This document shows positions 1 through 8,642 of a stretch of 64,000 nt of DNA, piece by piece. The DNA comes from Prostheceraeus crozeri. Taxonomy: Eukaryota; Platyhelminthes; Polycladida; Euryleptidae. A program made the translations under genes and the position numbers. Under the pieces are notes generated by a model. It made no database searches, had not been told where the DNA came from, and saw nothing but the letters and a program-made list of their open reading frames with translations. Within the stretch, counting starts at the first letter, position 1; each line of letters begins with the position of its first letter. The stretch lies in contig CAJQUW010009330.1 in assembly GCA_907163375.1 (NCBI GenBank), positions 124,001 to 188,000 on the forward strand. Reading direction: 5' to 3'.

Positions 1-656
1 GAATAGTATTCCACAAATCCTCCATGTCATGACAACTTGGAGAGGTAGTATACATGTAGTTTGTTAAATTTTCAATTCCATGGGTTACCAACACTAAAAG
101 CTCAGCTTTATGATAATAAGATTATTTTCTTAAGCGTGATCATATCACAAGCTGCCACTGAAAGAGAAAAACATCATAATCAAATACAATGATCACAATG
201 AACCTTAAAAGATGTATAAATGGGTTCACATTACTATTCAGATTCAATAAGTGACGTCTCGTGAATCATTAAATCATGCCACTGAAAATTAAATTAAAAA
301 CATGACATCTCAGCCAAGAAACTGTCAATAAGATCTCAATCTTTCCCTGAAGACTTGCGGGGACTTGCATTATAATGCAGCTCATGAAATTTCATTGATC
401 AACAGCCTATTTACCGCTTAATTAAGATGCCTATTAGCAAATATTCATTCCTTTTGATATCCAACTTGTTTCATGCTACTTATATAGTGGCTATCACAAA
501 AATTTAGCTTTTTTGAAAACTGCTCAATTAATTTTTGGATCACAGGAACGTAATCTCAGTAAAAAGCTGAATCTTTTGGTATAAAAATTTTCACTGTACT
601 TTTTTGAGTCGACACTCCATCTACTATATGGTATATCTACTATATATCACTCTATG
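1..656 (+). mobile_element. hAT-like non-autonomous element 'B', copy 1 (cut by window start)
   Basis: This is the reverse complement of most of the element at 4544-5331 and is colinear with the copy at 52435-53271. It ends in ACTCTATG at 656, the complement of the family terminus CATAGAGT. Its other end lies before the window. It has no transposase ORF. The hAT assignment comes from the 8-bp target duplication of the 4544-5331 copy. Confidence 0.8.
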
Positions 657-1150
657 GTCATTTCATCGCAGTAAGCCTATTTCCCGATGTGATTGTGGTG
701 TTTTATTATCACCATCTTAAAAACACACAATCAGTGTGAACTTTTGAAGAATGAAATGCGATACATCCAAAGTAATACTGAATTTCATGTGACTCAACTT
801 GTAAAATCGATGCATATAAATTTAAGGGATTTCACTTCCTGGTCGCCGATAACTAGGGTTCTGTGATTATGCATTTCAAGTTATTCGATTGTGGATGACA
901 ATTTTATTTTTACAATAGAAGACCACAACAGAAAGAAAAGAGGAGAAAGAACAATTGTGCTCGAAGAGAACGAGAAAAACCATTACTCAATGAAATGTAT
1001 ATGAAACAATAACACCAAAGTACGCTGCTCGCCTGAAAACCACGATGGAAGCAAGAACATCTGACTGGTTGAGTGTGATTTCGACCTCCATCAATCATTT
1101 TGATCTATCAATTTTGAACTCAAGAATTCAGAGACGCTCTTTATCTTCAC
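657..1150. other. Unassigned spacer
   Basis: AT-rich sequence between element B and the LINE fragment. No convincing coding similarity, repeat boundary or RNA gene was seen; a 62-codon minus-strand ORF at 910-1098 has no recognisable motif. Confidence 0.4.
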
Positions 1151-1797
1151 TATGGACGCTCGATCAACGGTTTACCGCAGACATGTAACGGATGTGGAGG
1201 ACAATTCGACATAAGTCACGGACTGAATTGCAAGCGAGGAGGATTAATCACCCTGAGACATAACGAGATAAGGGATATTTTGGGAGACTTAGCCGTGATT
1301 GCATGGGTTGAGCGAAATGTCAAAAAGGAACCTATCATCAGGGAAGCTAATCATGAATGCGATGACAATGGCCTAAGCACGGATTTTTTGGTAAGGGTTA
1401 TATGGGAAGCTCAGACACCGGCGTTGAAAGATGTGTAGATTTTAAATCTTGACACCGTGTCACATGCAAACCATACAGGTCAACAAAATTTTCGAACAGC
1501 AGAAAAAACAAAAGAAAGGAAGTGCAAAGAGACTTGCAGTGAAAGACGATGTGACTTTAATCCGCTGATCTTGTGATAGTATGTCAGCTCCACAAGCAAT
1601 ATCGTATCTTAGAACTGTTGCAAAGAAATTGATCGAAAAATGGTAGCGACCTTGCGGAAGTGTGTTGAACTGGGTGAAAGCAAAGACAATGTTTGCATCA
1701 TCAAAGCGACATCACACTGTCTGCGGTGACTTTACGGCTAAATGGAGGAGCCTTACTCCCTTTGATAATGCTGCTGGACTACCAGATCAAATCTGGT
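1151..1797 (+). mobile_element. Fragment of a LINE with restriction-like endonuclease (R2/NeSL-like), 3' part of ORF
   Basis: From 1184 the plus strand reads CNGCG, SHGLNC, then RHNEIRDILGDLAVIAW, KEP and STDFLVRVIWEAQTPALKDV before a stop. This is a CCHC finger followed by the R-H-N-x-x-R-D, E-P and D-L spacing of the C-terminal restriction-like endonuclease of early-branching LINEs. Around 1580-1790, after stops and frame changes, there is a further stretch, LRTVAKKLIEKW and then TAKWRSL, seen downstream in invertebrate members of the family. The reverse transcriptase was not found, so this is a decayed 3' fragment. The exact clade (R2, NeSL, HERO or CRE) cannot be set by eye. Confidence 0.72.
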
Positions 1798-2889
1798 AAT
1801 TCTCATAAGTTCACCCTTAATAATGACTTTTTACAATACTTGGGACCTTAGGTCTTTCGAATGGATTTCTTGAGTATTCAAGCTTTTTTTTTACCTGATG
1901 TTCTTCTGTTAAAAAAACATAAAATTCCTCTTTTTCAATTTATGGCCATAGACTTCTTAATGTCTCGGCATGGCCTATGGCCAACAAATAGGACGTTAAG
2001 ATTTCCATGTATAGAAATAAATAACCTTCACTAGATTAAAAAGTTATATTGTATTAAGTTATATTTAGGAAACTTTTTATCCATGTTAAGCTCGTTAGGT
2101 CAGTTAGCATTCAACCAATGGAAAAAATTGGAATTTGAACTTGAACCTCTTAAGGGCCTTCAATTTTTGGTCAAAGTTTTCGAGTAACAGACAACATATA
2201 GTATACACATAGTATACACAGTTAACAATAATGCAGCTATTAGGTTTGCAATTATTAAATCCTTGACAATTGAAATTCGAAAAACTAGCAAAATTTGCAG
2301 CCTTTTACCCGTTCTCTCCGGTAGAGCGAAAGCGAAAAAATGCTATTTGCAGCATAAATTGGCGATACCCCTTTCCTTTTTGTATTTCTTTATTCCTGTT
2401 TGTTGCTTATCTGTTCTTCTATTAAATGTTGAAACCGGCGTGCGTTATACTGTTTCCAAAGTTTGATGCTTATGAATTATTTCTTGTACTTGGGCATGTT
2501 TGGTAAAAAACATTTTTCTGAAATTTTCTTCACTACAACCTTTAATTGTGATTATTTTTTGTTATGTGCTTTATACTAATTCGATGCATTAGTTTTCTTA
2601 AAGAGGGTCAGAAGTAATAGATTAATCCTACAATAGACATCATTTTTTGTAAAGTTAGTGTCGATGAAATCGAATTTAACTTCTTTTCCCACTATGTGAA
2701 ATCATAAACACATCAAATTTATAATTCTTTAAAGAAAGATGTGCATAGCAATACTTTGAAGTTTCAAATAATCGAGAGTAGTTCATAATTTCTATTGGCT
2801 AATTTCTACTGGTTTATTATATTTTACAACAAATTACAAATGAGAGTAATATAAAGTATAATGATAGTCCTACAATAGCAGATTGATGT
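1798..2889. other. Unassigned AT-rich stretch between LINE fragment and P element
   Basis: No ORF with recognisable domains. The 5' part of the P element, including a THAP domain, would be expected near here if the copy were complete, but nothing like a C2CH THAP finger could be read. Confidence 0.4.
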
Positions 2890-3478
2890 GCTATCAAAAA
2901 AGGATTTCCTTTCAGTGGTACTTTTGGCTGTACAGAGGACTATGGTGGAGGTCCACTTAAAGGCACTATCGCTAAACATGCTTTCGGGTTTGAGCTTGTT
3001 GGCTAAAACAGCATTTTTGATTACCAATCGCGTACTTTTTCACTGGTAAATTGTCAGGTGAAATGCTAGCTTCTATGCTGCAATCCATAATATAGAAATG
3101 TTAGGTAAATGTCAAAGTGTGTTAGGTGAATGTGGGGTAAATGTCAAAGCTGTAGTTGGAGACGGGCTTTCTACGAATGTCCACAAAAACGCAGCAAAAA
3201 TACTCGGCGTTAAAATTTATTCGACTGACTGCTTGAAGCCGAACTTTTGCGTACGAGACTATGTTAAAATATATTGGATTTTTGATGCATGTCACTTGCT
3301 CAAATTGGTTAGAAACCTTCTCCATAAATATCTCGTACTAATCCGGAAAATGCCCGATGGCTCAACGGAATACATTAAATGGTTTTTCATAGATCAACTT
3401 CATAAGCTGCAATCTCGTGAGTCTTTGGTATTAGCTAATCGTGTAAGCAAGAAACACATTTTCAACGATGTATTATGA
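2890..3478 (+). pseudogene. P-element transposase, RNase H-like core segment
   Basis: From about 2940 one frame reads YGGGPLKGTIAKHAFGF, matching the D-Y-G-G-G region of THAP9/P transposases. After frame changes, the ORF at 3098-3478 gives VKAVVGDGLSTN and then FDACHLLKLVRNLL, the catalytic-core landmarks 'GDG..N' and 'D-x-C-H-x-L-K-L-x-R-N'. It ends with LVLANRVSKKHI, which precedes the next conserved block. The hAT-like insertion at 3480 falls immediately after this ORF. The N-terminal THAP finger is missing and the frame is broken at least twice, so this is a pseudogene. The family assignment is confident. Confidence 0.82.
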
Positions 3479-3479
3479 A
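3472..3479. repeat. 8-bp target-site duplication (left) of the insertion at 3480-4364
   Basis: ATTATGAA occurs at 3472-3479 and again at 4365-4372, directly outside the imperfect terminal inverted repeats. An 8-bp duplication is typical of hAT transposition. Confidence 0.85.
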
Positions 3480-4364
3480 TAGAGCAGGAACGATTAGTCA
3501 ATATGCAGAATTATTGATTATGATTGAGATTGTGATTAAACTGTTCAAAGGTTTGATTATGACGCATAATTTATGGAAGTGTTGAAGAATGTGATTATGA
3601 TTAAGGCGGCTATTGGCTTGATTGTGATTGACTAAGGTGTTCAAAATTGCGACTATGATTAATGTGGTCAGACGCTTTATCATGAAGACTGGATAGACTG
3701 AATATGATGCTCATTACAGCTTTCAGACACTTTGTCGAGTCAATGTTAATGATAGTGTGTTTAAATATTAATTTGAATTGTGCTACAATGTTTGATACTG
3801 TGCTGTGATAGCAGTTTTTATTTAAACTCATCTCCTTGTTCAATTAATAAGCTTAGTGAATTAGTATTATTGTTATTATTCAATTTTGTTCAGCGACATC
3901 ATAGCGTACAAATTGACGAAAATATTGAACCCAGTAGTCCACTGAGTATGTTTTGATAATCTAAAGTTCACGTAAAGAGGAAACATCAGAGGAAAGATAT
4001 TCCATGACGAGGAGTGAACTTTATGACCGTGCATCAACAATTGGCACTCTCAACGACATTGTGTGCTTTCCATCCTTATGTACTGTATACGCACGTACTT
4101 TAGTCCAGCCGTCACTCTGCCATCGGTGGCCGAGTTCTGATCTGAACTGATGTTCGGATGGTAAAATCAAATTTAATCAAATTTTCTGATTAATTGACGT
4201 GATTTTGATTAATGATTGATTAAATTTTCAAAACTTTGATTATGATTGAGATTAATGATTGAACTAAATTTCAATGACATGATTATCATTTTGATTGCGA
4301 TTAACCTCAAAAAGTTAATTGATTAAGACCTCAATTGATCAACTGATTAATTAATCCAGCTCTA
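3480..4364. mobile_element. hAT-type MITE 'A' (885 bp) inserted in the P element
   Basis: The left end is TAGAGCAGGAACGATTA and the right end, reversed, is TAGAGCTGGATTAATTA, an imperfect inverted repeat with the hAT-like AGAGC-GG core. It is flanked by ATTATGAA on both sides. It contains no transposase ORF. Both subterminal zones (about 3505-3680 and 4150-4355) are dense in variants of GATTATGATTGA. Such arrays are known to bind transposase in hAT elements, and that role is inferred here. Confidence 0.85.
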
Positions 4365-4543
4365 ATTATGAAGGTAGGAAGTATATACAGCAAAATGAAA
4401 TTCAATAGCTGAACAATACCAATATCTTCAGATACGGAGTGCAGCTCAAACTCTGAGTAACTCTATGGCTGATGCAATTGATTTTCTGCGACATAGTGGG
4501 AGACAAAATGTATCATTTCAGGGAATTCAGGCAACCACCAGGT

Positions 4544-5331
4544 CATAGAGTAAGTATATATAGGTAGATAGAATGTCGACTCAAAAAGGTGTCTGTATAC
4601 TTTGAAAATGTTTAGATGAAAATATTCAGTTTTTTACGGAGATCACGTTCCTGTGGTCCAAGAAATTCTTTGAGTTGTTTTTAAAAAGCTAAATTTTTGC
4701 AAATTTATATACTTCCGACATGAAGCCCCTTTATAAGTTGCATGAAACGAGTTGGATAACAAAAGGAATGAAAATTTGCTAACAAGCATCTTAATTAAGC
4801 GGAAATTAGGCTGATGATAATGAAATTTCATGAACTGCATTATATTGCAAGTCCCTGCAAGCCTTTAAGGAAAAGTTGAGATCTCATTGTGCTTCTTTGC
4901 TGTATTGTGATTCACAAGACGGCATACCTAGAATCTGAATAGTAATGTGAACCCATTAATGACATCTTTTAAAGTTAATTATAATAAACTTCGTTGATTA
5001 TGATGTTTTACTCTTTCAGTGGTAGTTTGTGATATGATCACCCTTCAGAAAATAATCTTATTATAGTGCAGAAGAGCTTTTAGTATTGGTAACCCATGGA
5101 ATTGAAAATTTAACAAGCTATATTGCCTCTCCAAATTGACGTGACATGGAGGATTTGTGGAATACTATTCTTTATTCTGTATTGCTATGATTATGAGTCA
5201 AATTCGTTTCACAGGTGGTTCTGGGTCTCGACCTGGCATCAACTCATGTTCATTTAATGAAATCGAAACAATGCACATTGGGGATTCAATAAATGCTGAG
5301 TTACCTGTCCAAGTAATATACTTACTCTATG
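4544..5331 (-). mobile_element. hAT-like non-autonomous element 'B', copy 2 (788 bp, complete)
   Basis: The left end is CATAGAGTAAGTATAT and the right end, reversed, is also CATAGAGTAAGTATAT. Exact 8-bp duplications CACCAGGT lie at 4536-4543 and 5332-5339. Related copies are at 1-656, 15557-15852 and 52435-53271. No transposase was found. A 72-codon ORF at 5157-5375 runs through the right end into the P element and is not a gene. Confidence 0.88.
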
Positions 5332-5339
5332 CACCAGGT

Positions 5340-5808
5340 TTATCAGGTATATTGACCACTTATTTGATAAATTGAACAGCCGCAATCCCTTCGCCAGAGG
5401 TAAGAAGACCCTTTGAAAAAGTCGCAATCGTGGGAGTGGCAAATGTTCTTCAATGATACTTCCAGCTATCTTAATTCCCTGTGCACATCGAACGGTGTTC
5501 CGATTTTAAATTCTCCGCGCAGCATGGGTATTCTTGGATTCCTAACAGATGTCTGCGCGATAGAAGGATTGGCCAAAGATTTATTTGAAAGTGGTGATTT
5601 TACGTATTTACTGACCTACCATTTATCCCAAGATCATTTGGAAATCTTATTTAGTAAGATACGACAGCGCGGGGGATTCAACAACAACCCATTCATGTCG
5701 CAGTTTAAAAATGCCTTTCGCAGCATTTTAATGAATAATTTTATAAAAGCATCCTCCAATACTAACGTTGTAGAATATTTACTGACATTGAGCTTGATTT
5801 CCGCTTGA
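5340..5808 (+). pseudogene. P-element transposase, C-terminal segment
   Basis: Directly after the right duplication of element B the sequence reads FIRYIDHLFDKLNSRNPF, the conserved 'LFD.LNSRNP' motif of P/THAP9 transposases. It is followed after a stop by an ORF at 5413-5808 with ILGFLTDVCAIEGLAKDL and YLLTYHLSQDHLEILFSKIR, then RGGFNNNP. These are the C-terminal helices and the 'LSQDH.E..F..IR.RGG.NNNP' signature. The last residues lose similarity near 5808. The first block ends just where this one begins once element B is removed. Confidence 0.85.
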
Positions 5809-5810
5809 AT

Positions 5811-6883
5811 AAGCGTTTTGATCTTCATAAATGTAATGATTACGTCACTGTAAACAGTACGCTGCCAAACCAATGAAATGTTTGCTATTGCAACCTCGTC
5901 TTATTCTATATACAAGACAGGTAGTATTCGATCCCCACAAGTTCAAATCCGGTTTCGGTTCAGCTATGAGGAAATCCGAAGACAAAAAGGCGTTTCAAAT
6001 AATATATGTGTATTGAAACCTCAGTTTAACTACGACGAGACTTACAAGTAATAAGGAGAAGATGGAGGAGGAAGGAAGGATAGGAGATCCATGACGACTA
6101 GGTTTCTGAGCTTCACTTTAAATATCGAAATTTGGCTTGGGTCATCATTCTGTACTGGTCATTAGTAACCACCGCCGCGTATTAACCTTCGAAGATCCCG
6201 CGGAGCTGCTCTGCCCGTCATTGGACCGTTATGGGGATCAGCAATCAAAGCAGATTTAGATGCCGCGATCCGTGTGCATCTTCTATCTCCGTCTCGCCAT
6301 CTGATTCACAAGTCATTAATCAAAAATATTAACCTGATATCAAAGTTCAAGAGAGTGTAAATTCTCTCCGTTCGCCGATAAGTGGAAAGTACACGATAGA
6401 GCAGGCACTACCAAATGCTTTATTGCTTTTCATTTGGTAGCGTTTTTTACTGCTTGGTAGCGCTACCAAACCTGTATGGTGCCTACCAGATGCTTCTCTT
6501 TCTTTTAGTCGCATAAATATGTTTAGCATACATTACTGTAGCACAAATAATTTAATATCATGAATGTTACCAAATTTCTACTATAGTAGAGAGCAAGAAT
6601 TGACATCAATGCTATCGATAATTGTTTATCTGATTGTTATTTGAATTCTCCATGATCGATTTCAATTTAGTCTCATTCCAAGTTTTGCTTTGTTGATACC
6701 ATATGGTTGATTTTGCGGTTGTGTCAGGCTCTGCTGGGGATTCCTCTCTACCTGAGAAAAAAATTACTGTATATTTTTGAAATTGTCTTAATATACATTA
6801 ACTTTGTGGCAATTTTCACTGCTTTGTCATGATTTAGATGGTGTTTTCAAAGTTTGCATTGGATTTAGATTTTGCATTACATT
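5811..6883. other. Unassigned stretch 3' of the P element
   Basis: No coding similarity was recognised. Around 6400-6500 there are several GGTAGCG/CTACCA words in both orientations, including GGTAGCGCTACC, which may be a MITE remnant. The end of the P element should lie somewhere here, but its terminal repeat was not seen. Confidence 0.35.
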
Positions 6884-7269
6884 AATGGACGGTAAGTCTA
6901 TTACGGATGATATCTCCAGTTTGACCAATGTAGAAGTCTGAGCAGCCCTTGCATTTCAAACCATATAGCACATTGCTGGAATAACAGCTACAATTCCTTT
7001 TCAGTTCGAAATCCATATGTTTAATTGCAATCTTCGTGCCTATAATCAATATCATCCGTAATAGACTTACCGTTCATCGCCAACATCCTAGCTTAGCTAT
7101 CCTCTATGTCAGCAAACACATAGCTACTTGTGCTAAAGACCATGATATTAGATTAGAAGCTGCGCCTTTCTATCAGTTTCCAAATAACGCAACCAGATCG
7201 GAGAGGGAAATCAAAGAAAGATATTTTATTTCTAAATTCAAACCTCCTCTCAATAGGGATCAAAGATAG
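6884..7269. mobile_element. Penelope-like element fragment, GIY-YIG endonuclease with an inversion
   Basis: The minus strand from about 7030 down to 6884 encodes NVLYGLKCKGCSDFYIGQT followed by RNRLTV, the start of a PLE GIY-YIG nuclease. The plus strand from about 7045 to 7269 encodes IIRNRLTVHRQHPS and ends PLNRDQR, the C-terminal half. The two halves share the sequence around ATCCGTAATAGACTTACCGT in inverted orientation. So the 5' part of this fragment is flipped relative to its 3' part, as seen for other PLE insertions. No reverse transcriptase is present. Confidence 0.72.
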
Positions 7270-7293
7270 TTGCAGTTCATTTATTTCATTATA

Positions 7294-8561
7294 CAGTCCC
7301 TTGCAAAAGTTTAGAATCAGAATTAATTAATTATTTTATCAGATTAAGTTCACACATTTTACCATTTTTAGACACAACGCTTTCCCGTTTGATCGAAGTG
7401 ACTCAGCAAATCAAGATAGCTTCCTATGCCATTAACAGAAGAGACTTTCAGTCATCATAGTTGCTAAGTAACGGCATAGATATCTTTCATGACACTATAA
7501 TTCATCCATACACACACTGTCTGCATAGTTTCGAAACATTTGTTATCGTCGTCTCATCTGTTATGGGTAAACGCAACTCGGTTTCTCCTACTATTCGTGC
7601 ACAGGCACTTGTACTTTATGAGAATGGTTTGACTCAACGAGAAATTGCTGAACAACTGAAGATCAGTCAAAAAGCTGTTCACGTCGCTATCAAGAAGCAT
7701 GAGTCGACAAATGGCAGATTCTGCGATGCACCGAGGTCTGGGAGGCCACGAGCCACAACGAAACGCGATGAAAGATATCTGAAATTAGCCGTGCAACGAA
7801 ATCCTTCTGTTAGCCTCCCTGTATTGGTCCAAGGACTGAAAGCGACTGGTACAACCACAAGCACAAGTACTCTCAGTCGACGTCTTTCTAAGGAAATGGG
7901 CCTCAGAAGTTATCGCCCAGCACACAAACCGAGATTAACGGTGTCTATGGTTAAGAAGAGACTTGCCTTTGCGAGAAAGTATGCTCACTGGACTGCTGAA
8001 CAGTGGGACACTGTGATGTGGACCGATGAGTGCTCCATCGAACAGTTTGGTTCCCGTCAGTTAGCAGTCCGTCGTCCGACTTCACAACGATACAACCCCA
8101 GATATGTGGTCCAAACAATGAAACACCCAGTCAAGCAAATGATTTGGGGCTTGATTCAGAAGATATCACGTTGCTGGAATGGCCCGGCAATTCACCTGAT
8201 TGCAATCCAATAGAAAATGCATGGAACAAATTGAAGTCCGAAGTTGCTGCCATGAAGCCTCGTTCTCTTGATCACTTGAAAGAATGCATCAAGCTTGCTT
8301 GGACGACGAAAATAACACCCGAATATTGTCGCCGACTCGTGCATTCCATGCCTTCCCGCTTGGCTTCAATTATTGAAGCAAGGGGACAACACACCAAATA
8401 TTGATAAAGTGAGTGACAATTGACACTATCCTTCATAGACATCCTATTTTCTAGACAGTCTGGCATTTTAAATCAGGAAAATATTGAGACGCATTTGTTA
8501 TAATTTGAATAAAAGCCTTTTTTTGGAAAAATGGATTTTGATTCTAAACTTTTGCAAGGGA

Positions 8562-8564
<3 letters not shown>
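7294..8564 (+). mobile_element. Tc1/mariner-type transposon 1 (1271 bp) with near-perfect ends
   Basis: The terminal inverted repeats begin CAGTCCCTTGCAAAAGTTTA and match over 26 of 27 bp at both ends. They are flanked by TA at 7292-7293 and 8565-8566. Inside is a transposase gene with an internal deletion. The near-identity of the ends suggests a fairly recent insertion mobilised by another copy. Confidence 0.93.
7563..8403 (+). pseudogene. Tc1-like transposase, internally deleted
   Basis: The natural start is probably ATG 7563 (MGKRNSVSP), not the upstream extension. Residues 1-110 form two helix-turn-helix units (GLTQREIAEQLKISQKAV and later GRPRATTKRDERYLKLAV), the usual Tc1 DNA-binding part. 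VMWTDECSIEQFG carries the first catalytic Asp. The frame changes near 8150, just after MIWG, and resumes with LLEWPGNSPDCNPIENAW, which holds the final Glu of the DD34E triad. Roughly 60 codons are missing, including the middle 'QD-x-A-P-x-H' Asp, so this copy cannot be active. The ORF then runs to a stop after HTKY. Confidence 0.9.

Positions 8565-8641
<77 letters not shown>
8565..8641. repeat. (TA)n-(GA)n microsatellite
   Basis: Perfect TA repeats run from the Tc1 end to about 8610, then GA repeats to about 8640. On the minus strand this is a (TC)n(TA)n tail directly after the AATAAA of the LINE 3' UTR, so it is probably the LINE's own 3' microsatellite tail. Confidence 0.9.

Positions 8642-8642
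<1 letters not shown>

Larger units (their letters stand above)
2890..5810 (+). mobile_element. Degenerate P element (THAP9-like transposase) split by two nested insertions
   Basis: Three colinear plus-strand blocks carry P-element/THAP9 transposase similarity: 2890-3479, about 4375-4543 and 5340-5808. The gaps are two hAT-type elements, 3480-4364 and 4544-5331, each flanked by an exact 8-bp duplication. Removing them mentally brings consecutive parts of the transposase together. The middle block reads RSAAQTLSNSMADAIDFLR, the usual segment after the RNase H-like core. Terminal repeats of the P element were not identified. Several stops and frame changes show that it is inactive. Confidence 0.8.

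Noticed and set aside
5157-5375. 72-codon ORF as a separate gene
   Set aside because: It runs across the boundary of element B and the P element.
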